Positions 43,965-51,843 of a DNA stretch of 64,000 nt are shown here, piece after piece. This stretch comes from JACPUW01 sp049115495 (GTDB taxonomy: Bacteria; Bacteroidota; Bacteroidia; CAILMK01; JACPUW01), in assembly GCA_049115495.1 (NCBI GenBank), contig JAGDZV010000004.1:186001-250000 (forward strand), read 5' to 3'. A program made the position numbers and the translations under genes. The notes under the pieces are model-generated. The model made no database searches and was not told where the DNA came from. It worked only from the letters and a program-made list of their open reading frames with translations. Position 1 is the first letter of the stretch. The number at the start of each line of letters is the position of its first letter.

Positions 43965-45170
43965 ATGAATATAGCCCACATGGATCTTGACACCTTTTTT
44001 GTGTCGGTAGAGCGTTTGCAAGACAGGCGCCTAATTGGTAAACCCGTGCTTATTGGTGGCACTACCGATAGGGGCGTGGTGGCGGCTTGTAGTTACGAGG
44101 CGCGTGCTTTTGGCATACACTCGGCCATGCCTATGAAAATGGCGCGGCAGCTGTGCCCTGAAGCTATTGTGGTACGCGGCAATAGTGGCAATTACATGAA
44201 GTTCTCTGATATGGTTACCGATATTATCAAAGAAGAAGTGCCGCTTTTTGAGAAAACATCAGTTGATGAGTTTTACATAGACCTTACCGGAATGGATAAA
44301 TTCTTTGGCTGTTACCAATTGGCATCTCACATACGCCAACGGATCATTAAAGAAACGCACTTACCTATTTCGTTTGGGCTCTCGCAAAACAAAACGGTAT
44401 CAAAAATTGCAACTGGCCAAGCCAAACCCAATAATCAAATTGAAGTAAGGCGCGGTACAGAGAAAGAGTTTTTAGCACCGCTTTCGGTTAAGAAAATACC
44501 TATGGTGGGTACTAAAACTTACCAAACCCTACGCAATTTGGGTGTTAAGCGCATTAAAACCATACAAGAAATGCCCGTTGAGCTCATGGAAAATGTGTTT
44601 GGTAAAAACGGTAGAGTACTTTGGGAGAAAGCCAACGGAATGGATGCTTCGCCAGTAATTGGCTACCAAGAGCGTAAGTCTATTTCAACCGAGCGCACTT
44701 TTGATAGAGATACCATTGATGTGCGCAAGCTAAAAGGCATACTTACCGCCATGACCGAGAATTTGGCTTTTCAGCTGCGCCGAGGCCAAAAGCTTACTTC
44801 ATGCATTACCGTAAAAGTGCGCTATTCTGATTTTGATACGCGTTCATTACAAAAGCGAATTCCTTACACATCGGGCGACCATGTATTGCTACCCGCAGCG
44901 CAAGAGCTTTTTGATAAACTCTACAACCGGCGTGTGTTGGTGCGCTTGGTAGGTATTCGTTTTAGCCATTTGGTAAGCGGTAGCTACCAGGTTGATCTTT
45001 TTGAAGATGTGAAACGCACCATAAACTTATACGGTGCCATGGACCATTTGCGCAAACGATTTGGCGAACGCTCAGTAATCCGAGCTTCAGGTATTGAAGC
45101 CCGAACCATTGGCCGTGGCAATCCATTTACGGGTGGCCCGCCACCGTTGTTGGCTAACAGAAGGCAGTGA
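43965..45170 (+). CDS. dinB: DNA polymerase IV / Y-family polymerase
   Basis: 401 residues. Catalytic acids in AHMDLDTFFVSVER (Asp) and TSVDEFYIDLTG (Asp-Glu), plus AARAFGIHSAMPM-type palm block (EARAFGIHSAMPMKMA), the thumb/helix-hairpin-helix IPMVGTKTYQTLRNLGV and the little finger. YQVDLFED near residue 345 could be a sliding-clamp box (QxxLF). Translesion synthesis. G+C-richer than its neighbours, as is dnaE, so the two may have moved together. It is ~3.3 kb upstream of dnaE, with cassette-like genes between. Confidence 0.95.
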   Translation: MNIAHMDLDTFFVSVERLQDRRLIGKPVLIGGTTDRGVVAACSYEARAFGIHSAMPMKMARQLCPEAIVVRGNSGNYMKFSDMVTDIIKEEVPLFEKTSVDEFYIDLTGMDKFFGCYQLASHIRQRIIKETHLPISFGLSQNKTVSKIATGQAKPNNQIEVRRGTEKEFLAPLSVKKIPMVGTKTYQTLRNLGVKRIKTIQEMPVELMENVFGKNGRVLWEKANGMDASPVIGYQERKSISTERTFDRDTIDVRKLKGILTAMTENLAFQLRRGQKLTSCITVKVRYSDFDTRSLQKRIPYTSGDHVLLPAAQELFDKLYNRRVLVRLVGIRFSHLVSGSYQVDLFEDVKRTINLYGAMDHLRKRFGERSVIRASGIEARTIGRGNPFTGGPPPLLANRRQ

Positions 45171-45340
45171 CTTCGGCTTCGCTCAGTCAGCGTTTTCGGC
45201 TAGTTTTGGCTTTGCTCAAATGCTACCGATTAGTAATTACGCTATTGGTGAGCTTGTTATTGGTTATTTGGGGTGCATTAAAATGAAATAATTCTTAACT
45301 GATATAGTAAGAAACTTTATCATCATATATTCATTCCTTG

Positions 45341-45976
45341 ATGAAAGAATGTGTGAAAATACTAGTGCTTGTAACAACCTTAAGTGCACTGGGCTCTTGT
45401 ATAGGAGATGATGATATGGGAGAAGTTATGACATTAGATGTCCCATTAAATGAAGCCGATTTAGCACTTGTACCCTATAGAAAAGGTGATAAGTTTACCA
45501 TGAAGCACAGTGGTGGACAAAGTGTTACGTTTTCAGTTTTAGACGATGCTTCAAGTTATCATAGTTACGATCCAGTATGGGAGTGGGATATTAATGAAGA
45601 TCTGGTGCATTTTGAGTCAAAGGGATATTCCATAAAAGGTGATTTCCCAAAGATTGAACTCTTTATTAGCCTTTATAAAGATTATGAACTTTCGTGGTCA
45701 GATATGTCAATTTCAGATACGCTTACACGCTTATCATTATCCAATGCATCTAGGAGCTATCATGTTCTTGGTGATATTGATAGTTTGGCCGATAACACTG
45801 CCCGCTACAAAAAGAAGCTTATAGGAAATGCATGGAGAGAAGACGTCTATTATTCATTCGATTCTACAACACTCGAGTTCGATCAAGTTATCTTACCTCT
45901 GGGTATTTGGTATAATCCAAAATCAGGTTTTCTTAAATTAACGTATAACAATGGTGATTCTTTGGTAATAGAATGA
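45341..45976 (+). CDS. Lipoprotein, unknown
   Basis: 211 residues from ATG 45341 (MKECVKILVLVTTLSALGSC). Lipobox ALGSC, then IGDDDMGE, an acidic stretch right after Cys that resembles the flavobacterial surface-lipoprotein export signal. The rest is beta-rich with no motif I know. Its stop overlaps the next lipoprotein start (ATGA), so both are translated from one message. Confidence 0.72.
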   Translation: MKECVKILVLVTTLSALGSCIGDDDMGEVMTLDVPLNEADLALVPYRKGDKFTMKHSGGQSVTFSVLDDASSYHSYDPVWEWDINEDLVHFESKGYSIKGDFPKIELFISLYKDYELSWSDMSISDTLTRLSLSNASRSYHVLGDIDSLADNTARYKKKLIGNAWREDVYYSFDSTTLEFDQVILPLGIWYNPKSGFLKLTYNNGDSLVIE

Positions 45977-46614
45977 GGTACTTTTATTTAACAATAATTC
46001 TTTTCTTGGCTTCTGGTTTAAGCTCTTGTTTATTAAACCCTATTTGCCCTGGTGGCAATATGCGCGAGTTTTATCTAAGCGAAAGAGTTAAATCATGGCT
46101 TCCAGATTCAATGCTTAGTAAGTCCATAAAATATAGGTCAAGCAATGGCTTTAGTGAATCAATTTATAGAAGAAGCTTTTTAGAAAACGAGATGAATTGG
46201 CAAAGCAATGGTCGTGGCTGCGATACAGAGACAGAGTATTCTTCTTGCACATTTGAATCTAGCTATACTACAACTGAGATTTATATTAGAATTAGCTCTT
46301 ATGAAAATGAAGAAAGATTTAGTATAGATTTTAATGATTTTGCAGCTCGGTTTGACTTCTCAACTGGCAGTAGTGGAAGTATTACTAAAGCTAATTTATT
46401 TGACGATACAAGCGTGCGCTTAGCATCAGAATGGGAGTTTTTGTCTTCCATCGAATTCAATGGTAATGTTTACTCTGATGTTGCAAAAATTACTCAGGTA
46501 GTGGTTGAAGGAGAAGTTGATGAACATACCCCAGAAATAGTTTTCTATGGCAAGGGTTTTGGAATTCTTGCTTTTAAGCAATTTGATGGTGTTGTTTGGG
46601 AGCTGGATAATTAG
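45973..46614 (+). CDS. Lipoprotein, unknown
   Basis: 213 residues, lipobox GLSSC at ~19-23 with a second Cys soon after (CLLNPIC). Beta-rich secreted body including two Cys (GCDTETEYSSCTFES). No family recognised. The 4-base overlap with the preceding gene implies translational coupling; the two may form a surface pair. The first 50-bp palindrome of the ATPase cassette lies ~80 bases downstream. Confidence 0.7.
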   Translation: MRYFYLTIILFLASGLSSCLLNPICPGGNMREFYLSERVKSWLPDSMLSKSIKYRSSNGFSESIYRRSFLENEMNWQSNGRGCDTETEYSSCTFESSYTTTEIYIRISSYENEERFSIDFNDFAARFDFSTGSSGSITKANLFDDTSVRLASEWEFLSSIEFNGNVYSDVAKITQVVVEGEVDEHTPEIVFYGKGFGILAFKQFDGVVWELDN

Positions 46615-46693
46615 CTATACTTGCTCTTGGTGCTTTGCGTGTTTTAATACTTAAACTCTGATGCTAAAGTTTCGAAAACGGCAGTGATTTTCG

Positions 46694-46743
46694 ATGTTAC
46701 TAAATGGTAAGTAGCTATTTAGCAACTTGCCATTTAGTAACAT
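46694..46743. repeat. 50-bp palindrome at the 3' side of the ATPase gene
   Basis: Near-perfect inverted repeat: ATGTTACTAAATGG... pairs with ...CCATTTAGTAACAT around a 4-base centre, with few mismatches. It aligns with the 50-bp palindrome at 47901-47950 at 37 of 50 positions. Confidence 0.8.
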
Positions 46744-46748
46744 AGGTT

Positions 46749-47876
46749 TTAGACGTTAAATCTATCTTTTGCCCAAAGCTCAAACACCGGATCTACTATA
46801 AAGAAGTTGTCTCTTTCTTTCATAATTACATCATTGGCTTCTAGTATTTTTTTGTTTTTGGTAACCGTGGCCGATGTGCCCAAATTATACTTAAGCATGG
46901 TGGCTTTGCTATTGAGTTGGCTGGCGCCATGTAGTATGGCTTTTATTAAGTTTAGTTGCGTGCGCGATAGGTTTTCTACCTCGCGCTCATACATCCACGA
47001 GTTGTGTTCAATAATGCGTTGTAAGCTATCTTCAAGTGAGTTGTCGCTAACTTTATCGACGGTGGTATTCCATACGGTGTAAGAAAGTTGTTGCACATAG
47101 TAGGGGTGGCATTTCATTTGGGCTACAATCCATTTTATTTGCGTTTGCTCTATTGTTTTTTTGTGCATTTTAAAGCCGTTTTCAATAAAAGGTAGCCAAT
47201 GTTCTTCGGCTATTTTTTTAAGTGGAATAAAATCTCCAAAGCGATAAAACGGCATTTTTCGATTGTTAAAGATCTGCTCCATCATGCTGCGCTTGCTGCC
47301 GTATAGGCAATAACTCACTTGTGTGTGGTGTTGCCAAACCGCCCTAAGGTTTCGCTGAAATTGCAATGGGTCATCAAAGCGGCTAAGGCTCTGAAATTCA
47401 TCGATACAGACTACAATTCGTATTTCCTTTTTCTCGGCTATTTTTTGCGCCAAGTCTAATACTTCGCTTTTGTGTTGCTGTAGCTCTTGCCAATCAAAGC
47501 TTATTGATATGTTGTTTTCAGGGCTAAGACCAAGCGATAGTTTTGGTGTAAGCTTTTTAAAATACTGGCCAGCTTGGCTTAGTATTTCTTGCGTTTTGCT
47601 AGTGCTAAGCTTTAGTAATTGTGTAGCAAGCCGTTGGTAAAAGTCGTCTTCGTTTTCTATTGAGAACATATCAATAAAGCAAAATCTAATGCCTTTTTGC
47701 TCTTTTTGAATTCTATTGGCGCTTTCTAAAACAAGCGATGATTTGCCCCATCTTCTGGGCGAAACCAAAGTGCAGTTAATGCCATTATAGAAATTATTGC
47801 GCAAAATCTCGAGCTCTTTGCTGCGGTTTGTAAACGACCTGTTGTTTGATGTTACACCAAATGCAAACGGATTCAT
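46749..47876 (-). CDS. AAA ATPase of the archaeal-ATPase type, cassette-like
   Basis: 375 residues. Walker A SPRRWGKSSLV (the first Gly is Ser, normal in this family), Walker B RIVVCIDEFQSL, sensor-like arginine region CLYGSKRSMMEQI, and a C-terminal winged-helix-like part (RTQLNLIKAILHG). Stand-alone NTPases of this kind have no clear cellular role; some are toxin-like or plasmid-borne. It is flanked by two related 50-bp palindromes, the 5' one lying directly upstream of its exact -7 element, so autoregulation is likely. Confidence 0.85.
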   Translation of the reverse strand: MNPFAFGVTSNNRSFTNRSKELEILRNNFYNGINCTLVSPRRWGKSSLVLESANRIQKEQKGIRFCFIDMFSIENEDDFYQRLATQLLKLSTSKTQEILSQAGQYFKKLTPKLSLGLSPENNISISFDWQELQQHKSEVLDLAQKIAEKKEIRIVVCIDEFQSLSRFDDPLQFQRNLRAVWQHHTQVSYCLYGSKRSMMEQIFNNRKMPFYRFGDFIPLKKIAEEHWLPFIENGFKMHKKTIEQTQIKWIVAQMKCHPYYVQQLSYTVWNTTVDKVSDNSLEDSLQRIIEHNSWMYEREVENLSRTQLNLIKAILHGASQLNSKATMLKYNLGTSATVTKNKKILEANDVIMKERDNFFIVDPVFELWAKDRFNV

Positions 47877-47891
47877 AAGCTACATTTTACA

Positions 47892-47899
47892 CAAATATA
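47892..47899 (-). promoter_or_regulatory. Promoter -7 element of the 47-kb ATPase
   Basis: TATATTTG on the minus strand, exact consensus, 15 bases before the start codon. The 50-bp palindrome begins one base further upstream and covers the expected -33 region. Confidence 0.6.
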
Positions 47900-47900
47900 C

Positions 47901-47950
47901 ATGTTACCTTTTGGTAAGTTGCTATTTGGTAACTTACTAAAAGGTAACAT
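47901..47950. repeat. 50-bp palindrome over the ATPase promoter (operator candidate)
   Basis: GTTACCTTTTGGTAAGTT (47903-47920) pairs with AACTTACTAAAAGGTAAC (47931-47948) with one mismatch around a 10-base loop. Each arm also contains a small palindrome of the TTACC-N4-GGTAA type. It occupies the -33 zone of the minus-strand promoter. Confidence 0.8.
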
Positions 47951-48075
47951 CAATTTAGTTCAATATTGTGTTCCTAAATTGAACGCTACGCATTAAGTAT
48001 ATTCGGTTGCTGAGCGAATGCAAGAAAGCATACGTGCTGTGTGTAGCCAAAAGAAATAAGTACGCGTGCTGAGCG

Positions 48076-48202
48076 TAGCCGAAGCAACGCAACAAGCTTG
48101 CATACCCCATTTATTTCTTCGAGCCAATAAAAATGGTATTCAACCTAAAAATGCAATTAAAAATAGAATTCAATTTTAAATGGCTTTAGATTTGTGTGAG
48201 AG
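48076..48202 (+). promoter_or_regulatory. Promoter module shared by dinB and dnaE (copy 2)
   Basis: Diverged copy of 43297-43426, ending in the exact -7 element TAGATTTG (48187-48194). The operator-like inverted repeat is degraded here (TGGTATT-N9-AATGCAA). It lies ~275 bases upstream of the dnaE start, with the palindrome-rich repeat between. Confidence 0.6.
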
Positions 48203-48219
48203 ATTGTTCGTGAGTTGCT

Positions 48220-48450
48220 CGGCGCAGAGCGCCTACAGATGCTTAAGTTCCGAAGCCAGAGCTTCGTAACAGCATAAATAAATGACGCTTGCTTCCAAGC
48301 GAGTGTCGGCTACGTTCTAAAGCGGTTATAATAATGAGGGTAATTACCACTCGCTGGAAGCGAGCGGTATCGAGAAAACATTCCTTTCCATGGAAAAGGG
48401 AAAGGTGTCCCGAACTTGCTTCGGGACGGATAGGGTCGAAACCGACTTTA
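48220..48450. repeat. Palindrome-rich intergenic repeat, copy 1 (before dnaE)
   Basis: Mosaic of small inverted repeats: GGCGCAGAGCGC, GAAGC.AGAGCTTC, GACGCTTGCTTCCAAGCGAGTGTC-like (shortened) and CCTTTCCATGG...GGGAAAGG, ending GGATAGGGTCGAAACCGA. It aligns with 51568-51780 before the radical SAM gene. It sits in the dnaE leader and could affect transcription or mRNA stability. Confidence 0.7.
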
Positions 48451-48468
48451 AACTCTAAACTAAAAACT

Positions 48469-51400
48469 GTGTACCTAAACTGCCATACATATTTCAGCTA
48501 CAAATACGGCACCATAAAGCCTGATGAGCTCATGCAAATGGCTGTAGCCAATGGCGTGGAATGCTTGGCGCATACCGATATTAATTCTACTTCGGCGAGT
48601 ATGGAGATGGTGCGGCTAAGCTATAAATATGGCGTGCGAGTGGTTTGCGGCATAGATTTTAGAAATGGAGCCGACCAGCTTTTTATAGCCTTGGCTCGGA
48701 ATAATGAAGGCTTTTGTGAAATTGGCGGTTATTTATCTCAATTTCTCACAACCGAAAATCCTGAAATTCCTGCCCGTGCACCCGCTTTTGAAAATGCCTT
48801 AGTGATCTATCCTTTTGAGAAGTACACCGATTTTGAGTTACAAGAGAATGAATACATAGGCATAAGGCCTGAGCAGTTGAGTAAGTTTCGTTTTGGTTTA
48901 AAGGGTTTTCACCAAAGGTTTACGCACAAATTGGTGCTGCTGCAAACTGTTTCTTTTCGCCATAAGGCCGACTTTAATGCCCACCGTTTATTGCGTTCTA
49001 TAGACAATAATATTCTGTTAAGTAAGCTGCAACAGAGCGAAGAAGGGCAGCCACACCACCGCATGGTAGGTATGGATAAAATGCGCGAAGTGCTTAGCGA
49101 TTTCCCCAAGATAAAGCAGAATACCGAACAGGTTTTGGCGCAATGCCATATTGAGTTTGATTTTGGCAATACCGAAAGGCACAATAACCAGAAAACCTAT
49201 ACGGGTACCATTCGCGGCGATTTGGAGTTAATGACCAAATTGTATGAGGATGGACTAGATTACCGCTACCGTGGCCATGTGCCTGATGCAGTGCGCGAGC
49301 GAATTGCCAAGGAGATGGATATCATAGAGAAGAAGGGTTTTCTATCATACTTTCTCATCAATTGGGATATTACTACCTACGCACGAAACAAAGGTTATTT
49401 CTATGTAGGGCGGGGTAGTGGCGCCAATAGCATTATGGCCTATTTGCTGCGAATTACCGATGTTGACCCCATTGAGCTAGACCTGTATTTTGAGCGCTTC
49501 ATCAATTTGTACCGCAAAAACCCACCTGATTTTGATATTGACTTTTCGTGGACCGATAGAGATGATGTTACCAAATATATTTTCCGCCGTTTTCCCAATA
49601 CTTCGCTTGTGGGTGCTTATGTTACTTTTCAGCGCAGGGCGGTAATTCGCGAGTTGGGTAAGGTTTTCGGTTTGCCAAAGCATGAGATAGATAAGCTTTC
49701 AAAAGGAGAGTTTGATGTGCGAAGGCTAGATAAAATGACGGGGCTTATTCTACGATATGGCCAGTTGATAGACAATTTTCCGAGTCATTGCAGTGTGCAC
49801 TCAAGTGGTATTCTCATTGCCGAAAACAACTTGCACCACTACGGCACCACCTTTATGCCGCCCAAGGGTTTCGCTACTAGCGATTTTGATATGGTAATAG
49901 CTGAAGATGCGGGTTTATACAAGTTCGATATTTTGGCGCAACGCGGTTTGGGTAAGATCCGCGATGCCATTGATGTGGTTTTGCAAAACCAAAATGTACT
50001 GGTTGATGCGCATGACATTCAGAGTTTTAAAGAAGATCCGCTTATAAATAAAAACCTGAGCGAAGGCAAAGCAATCGGCTGTTTTTATGTAGAAAGCCCT
50101 GCCATGCGTGGGCTGTTGTGCAAGCTGCAAGTAGATACCTATTTGGGGCTGGTGGCTGCTAGTTCTATCATTCGCCCTGGTGTTTCGCAAAGCGGAATGA
50201 TGCGCGAGTACATAAAGCGCTACCGTTTTCCTGAAGAACGTAAAAATGCCCATCCAGTAATGTTGGACATTATGCCCGACACTTTTGGTGTAATGGTGTA
50301 TCAAGAAGATGTAATAAAAGTGGCGCACTATTTTGCTGGGCTTACCTTAGCTGAAGCCGATGTATTGCGCCGAGGCATGAGTGGTAAGTTTAGAGGTAGA
50401 GAAGAGTTTGAAAAAGTGCGTCAGAAGTATTTTGAGAACTGCCGAGAGAAAGGTTATACCGATGAACTGGCCAAAGAAATATGGCGACAGATTGAGAGCT
50501 TTGCGGGCTATGCTTTTGCTAAAGGCCACTCGGCCAGTTATGCAGTTGAGAGCTACCAGAGCCTTTTCCTAAAAACCTACTATCCTTTGGAGTTTATGGT
50601 AGCCTGCGTAAACAATGGCGGCGGTTTTTACCATATGGAAGACTACATACACGAAGCGCGAATGCATGGCGGTATTATTCATCCGCCTTGTGTAAACCAA
50701 AGCCAAGTGCTGTGTAGCATTAGCGGAAAAGATATTTTCATTGGCTTGGGTTATTTGCATGAGTTAGAAAATAGCATTGCACAACAAATAGTGGAAGACA
50801 GAGAGCTCAACGGCGAGTTTTGGGATTTCAATGATTTTATAGACCGACTCAATGTTTCACTTGAGCAAGTAAGCATACTTATTAGAATTGATGCTTTTAG
50901 GTTTACCGGAAAAAACAAGCGCGAATTGTTGTGGGAAGCGCATTTTAAACTCAATAAAGAGAAGAAAAAGTTTAAGCAAGAAATGCTGTTTAAACCACCG
51001 CACCGTCACTTTGAAATACCGCAACTAGAGCGAAATCAACTGGAAGATGCTTTTGACCAAATTGAGCTATTGGGTTTTGCACTGAGCCACCCTTTTGATC
51101 TACTGAGAGAAGAAAAAGAAAGGCATTTGCTGGCCAAGCACTTGCCGAGCCTAAAAGGTAGAATGGTGGGCATTTGGGGTTATTTGATCAATACCAAACC
51201 CACTAAAACCATAAAAGGCGATTACATGAATTTTGGCTGTTTTATAGATTATGAAGGTAATTTTTTCGATACCACTAGCTTTCCCAATGTGGCGGCACAG
51301 TTTCCGTTTAGAGGGCGCGGTGTTTACGAAGTAATTGGCGTGGTGGCCGAAGAATTTGGCTTTTACAGCATAGAAGCCCAGCGCATAAGAAAGATAGATG

Positions 51401-51486
51401 TGATTTCAGATCCGCGCTACAGCGATAGCGAACAGAAAGTACCTGATGCTAGTTTGATGAATTTTTTGAAACCAAGGATTGCTTGA
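48469..51486 (+). CDS. dnaE: DNA polymerase III alpha subunit, short mutasome-type DnaE
   Basis: 1005 residues from a GTG at 48469 (reading VYLNCHTYFSYKYG, V as Met). A longer open frame to 48289 only translates repeat sequence and lacks family similarity. PHP domain 1-~200 (LNCHTYFSYKYG, LAHTDINSTSAS), polymerase core with catalytic PPDFDIDFSW, QRRAVIRELGKVFGL, SCHC-like SHCSVHSSGILIA and AGYAFAKGHSASYA. A helix-hairpin-helix and an OB fold (LKGRMVGIWGYLINTK) follow. Shorter than replicative DnaE (~1150), as in error-prone DnaE2/ImuC polymerases. With dinB and the radical SAM gene it forms a damage-tolerance set. Confidence 0.92.
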   Translation: MYLNCHTYFSYKYGTIKPDELMQMAVANGVECLAHTDINSTSASMEMVRLSYKYGVRVVCGIDFRNGADQLFIALARNNEGFCEIGGYLSQFLTTENPEIPARAPAFENALVIYPFEKYTDFELQENEYIGIRPEQLSKFRFGLKGFHQRFTHKLVLLQTVSFRHKADFNAHRLLRSIDNNILLSKLQQSEEGQPHHRMVGMDKMREVLSDFPKIKQNTEQVLAQCHIEFDFGNTERHNNQKTYTGTIRGDLELMTKLYEDGLDYRYRGHVPDAVRERIAKEMDIIEKKGFLSYFLINWDITTYARNKGYFYVGRGSGANSIMAYLLRITDVDPIELDLYFERFINLYRKNPPDFDIDFSWTDRDDVTKYIFRRFPNTSLVGAYVTFQRRAVIRELGKVFGLPKHEIDKLSKGEFDVRRLDKMTGLILRYGQLIDNFPSHCSVHSSGILIAENNLHHYGTTFMPPKGFATSDFDMVIAEDAGLYKFDILAQRGLGKIRDAIDVVLQNQNVLVDAHDIQSFKEDPLINKNLSEGKAIGCFYVESPAMRGLLCKLQVDTYLGLVAASSIIRPGVSQSGMMREYIKRYRFPEERKNAHPVMLDIMPDTFGVMVYQEDVIKVAHYFAGLTLAEADVLRRGMSGKFRGREEFEKVRQKYFENCREKGYTDELAKEIWRQIESFAGYAFAKGHSASYAVESYQSLFLKTYYPLEFMVACVNNGGGFYHMEDYIHEARMHGGIIHPPCVNQSQVLCSISGKDIFIGLGYLHELENSIAQQIVEDRELNGEFWDFNDFIDRLNVSLEQVSILIRIDAFRFTGKNKRELLWEAHFKLNKEKKKFKQEMLFKPPHRHFEIPQLERNQLEDAFDQIELLGFALSHPFDLLREEKERHLLAKHLPSLKGRMVGIWGYLINTKPTKTIKGDYMNFGCFIDYEGNFFDTTSFPNVAAQFPFRGRGVYEVIGVVAEEFGFYSIEAQRIRKIDVISDPRYSDSEQKVPDASLMNFLKPRIA

Positions 51487-51567
51487 TGTGATGATGTATT
51501 AATTTGTTAATGTGCTGATGTGTTGATTTGAAAATTTGAAGATGAAAGAATTTGAAAATGGGAGAAC
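51487..51567. repeat. Low-complexity intergenic repeat (TGATGTG/TTTGAA words)
   Basis: Short words TGATGTG, TTAATTTGTTAATGTGCTGATGTG and TTTGAAAATTTGAAG repeat with a period near 8-12 bases immediately after the dnaE stop. No gene. Confidence 0.6.
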
Positions 51568-51780
51568 CGGCGCAGAGCGCTTTGGGATGTATAGGTTCAG
51601 AAGCTGGAGCTTCGAAACGGCCGTTAATTAATGACGCTCGTTTCTAACGAGTGTCGAATACGCTTAGCCCCATCCCCATCCCTTCTCCGCCAGCTGGCGG
51701 AAAGGGAGCCCGACAACTTCCTTTCCCTGGAAGAGGGAAAGGTGGATCGCCAAGCGAGACGGATAGGGTCGAAACAGATC
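51568..51780. repeat. Palindrome-rich intergenic repeat, copy 2 (before the radical SAM gene)
   Basis: Homologous to 48220-48450: GGCGCAGAGCGC, GAAGCTGGAGCTTC, GACGCTCGTTTCTAACGAGT hairpin, CGCCAGCTGGCG, CCTTTCCCTGGAAGAGGGAA hairpin and GACGGATAGGGTCGAAAC. Several perfect small stems. No coding potential. Confidence 0.7.
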
Positions 51781-51794
51781 TTAGACAAAAAATC

Positions 51795-51826
51795 AACTTT
51801 AAACTTTAAACTTTAAACTTTAAACC
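51795..51826. repeat. (ACTTTAA)n microsatellite
   Basis: Four tandem 7-base units ACTTTAA, 18 bases before the radical SAM start. The corresponding place upstream of dnaE has ACTTTAAACTCTAAAC, a degenerate form. Confidence 0.75.
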
Positions 51827-51843
51827 AGAAACTTCTCTCAACC

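Noticed and set aside
48289..48468. N-terminal extension of dnaE by 60 codons
   Set aside because: Translates the palindrome-rich repeat; the family start is at the GTG at 48469.
49915..50328. 137-codon frame on the minus strand inside dnaE
   Set aside because: Shadow of the polymerase coding frame.
51631..51816. 61-codon plus-strand frame before the radical SAM gene
   Set aside because: Made entirely of hairpin repeat and microsatellite.
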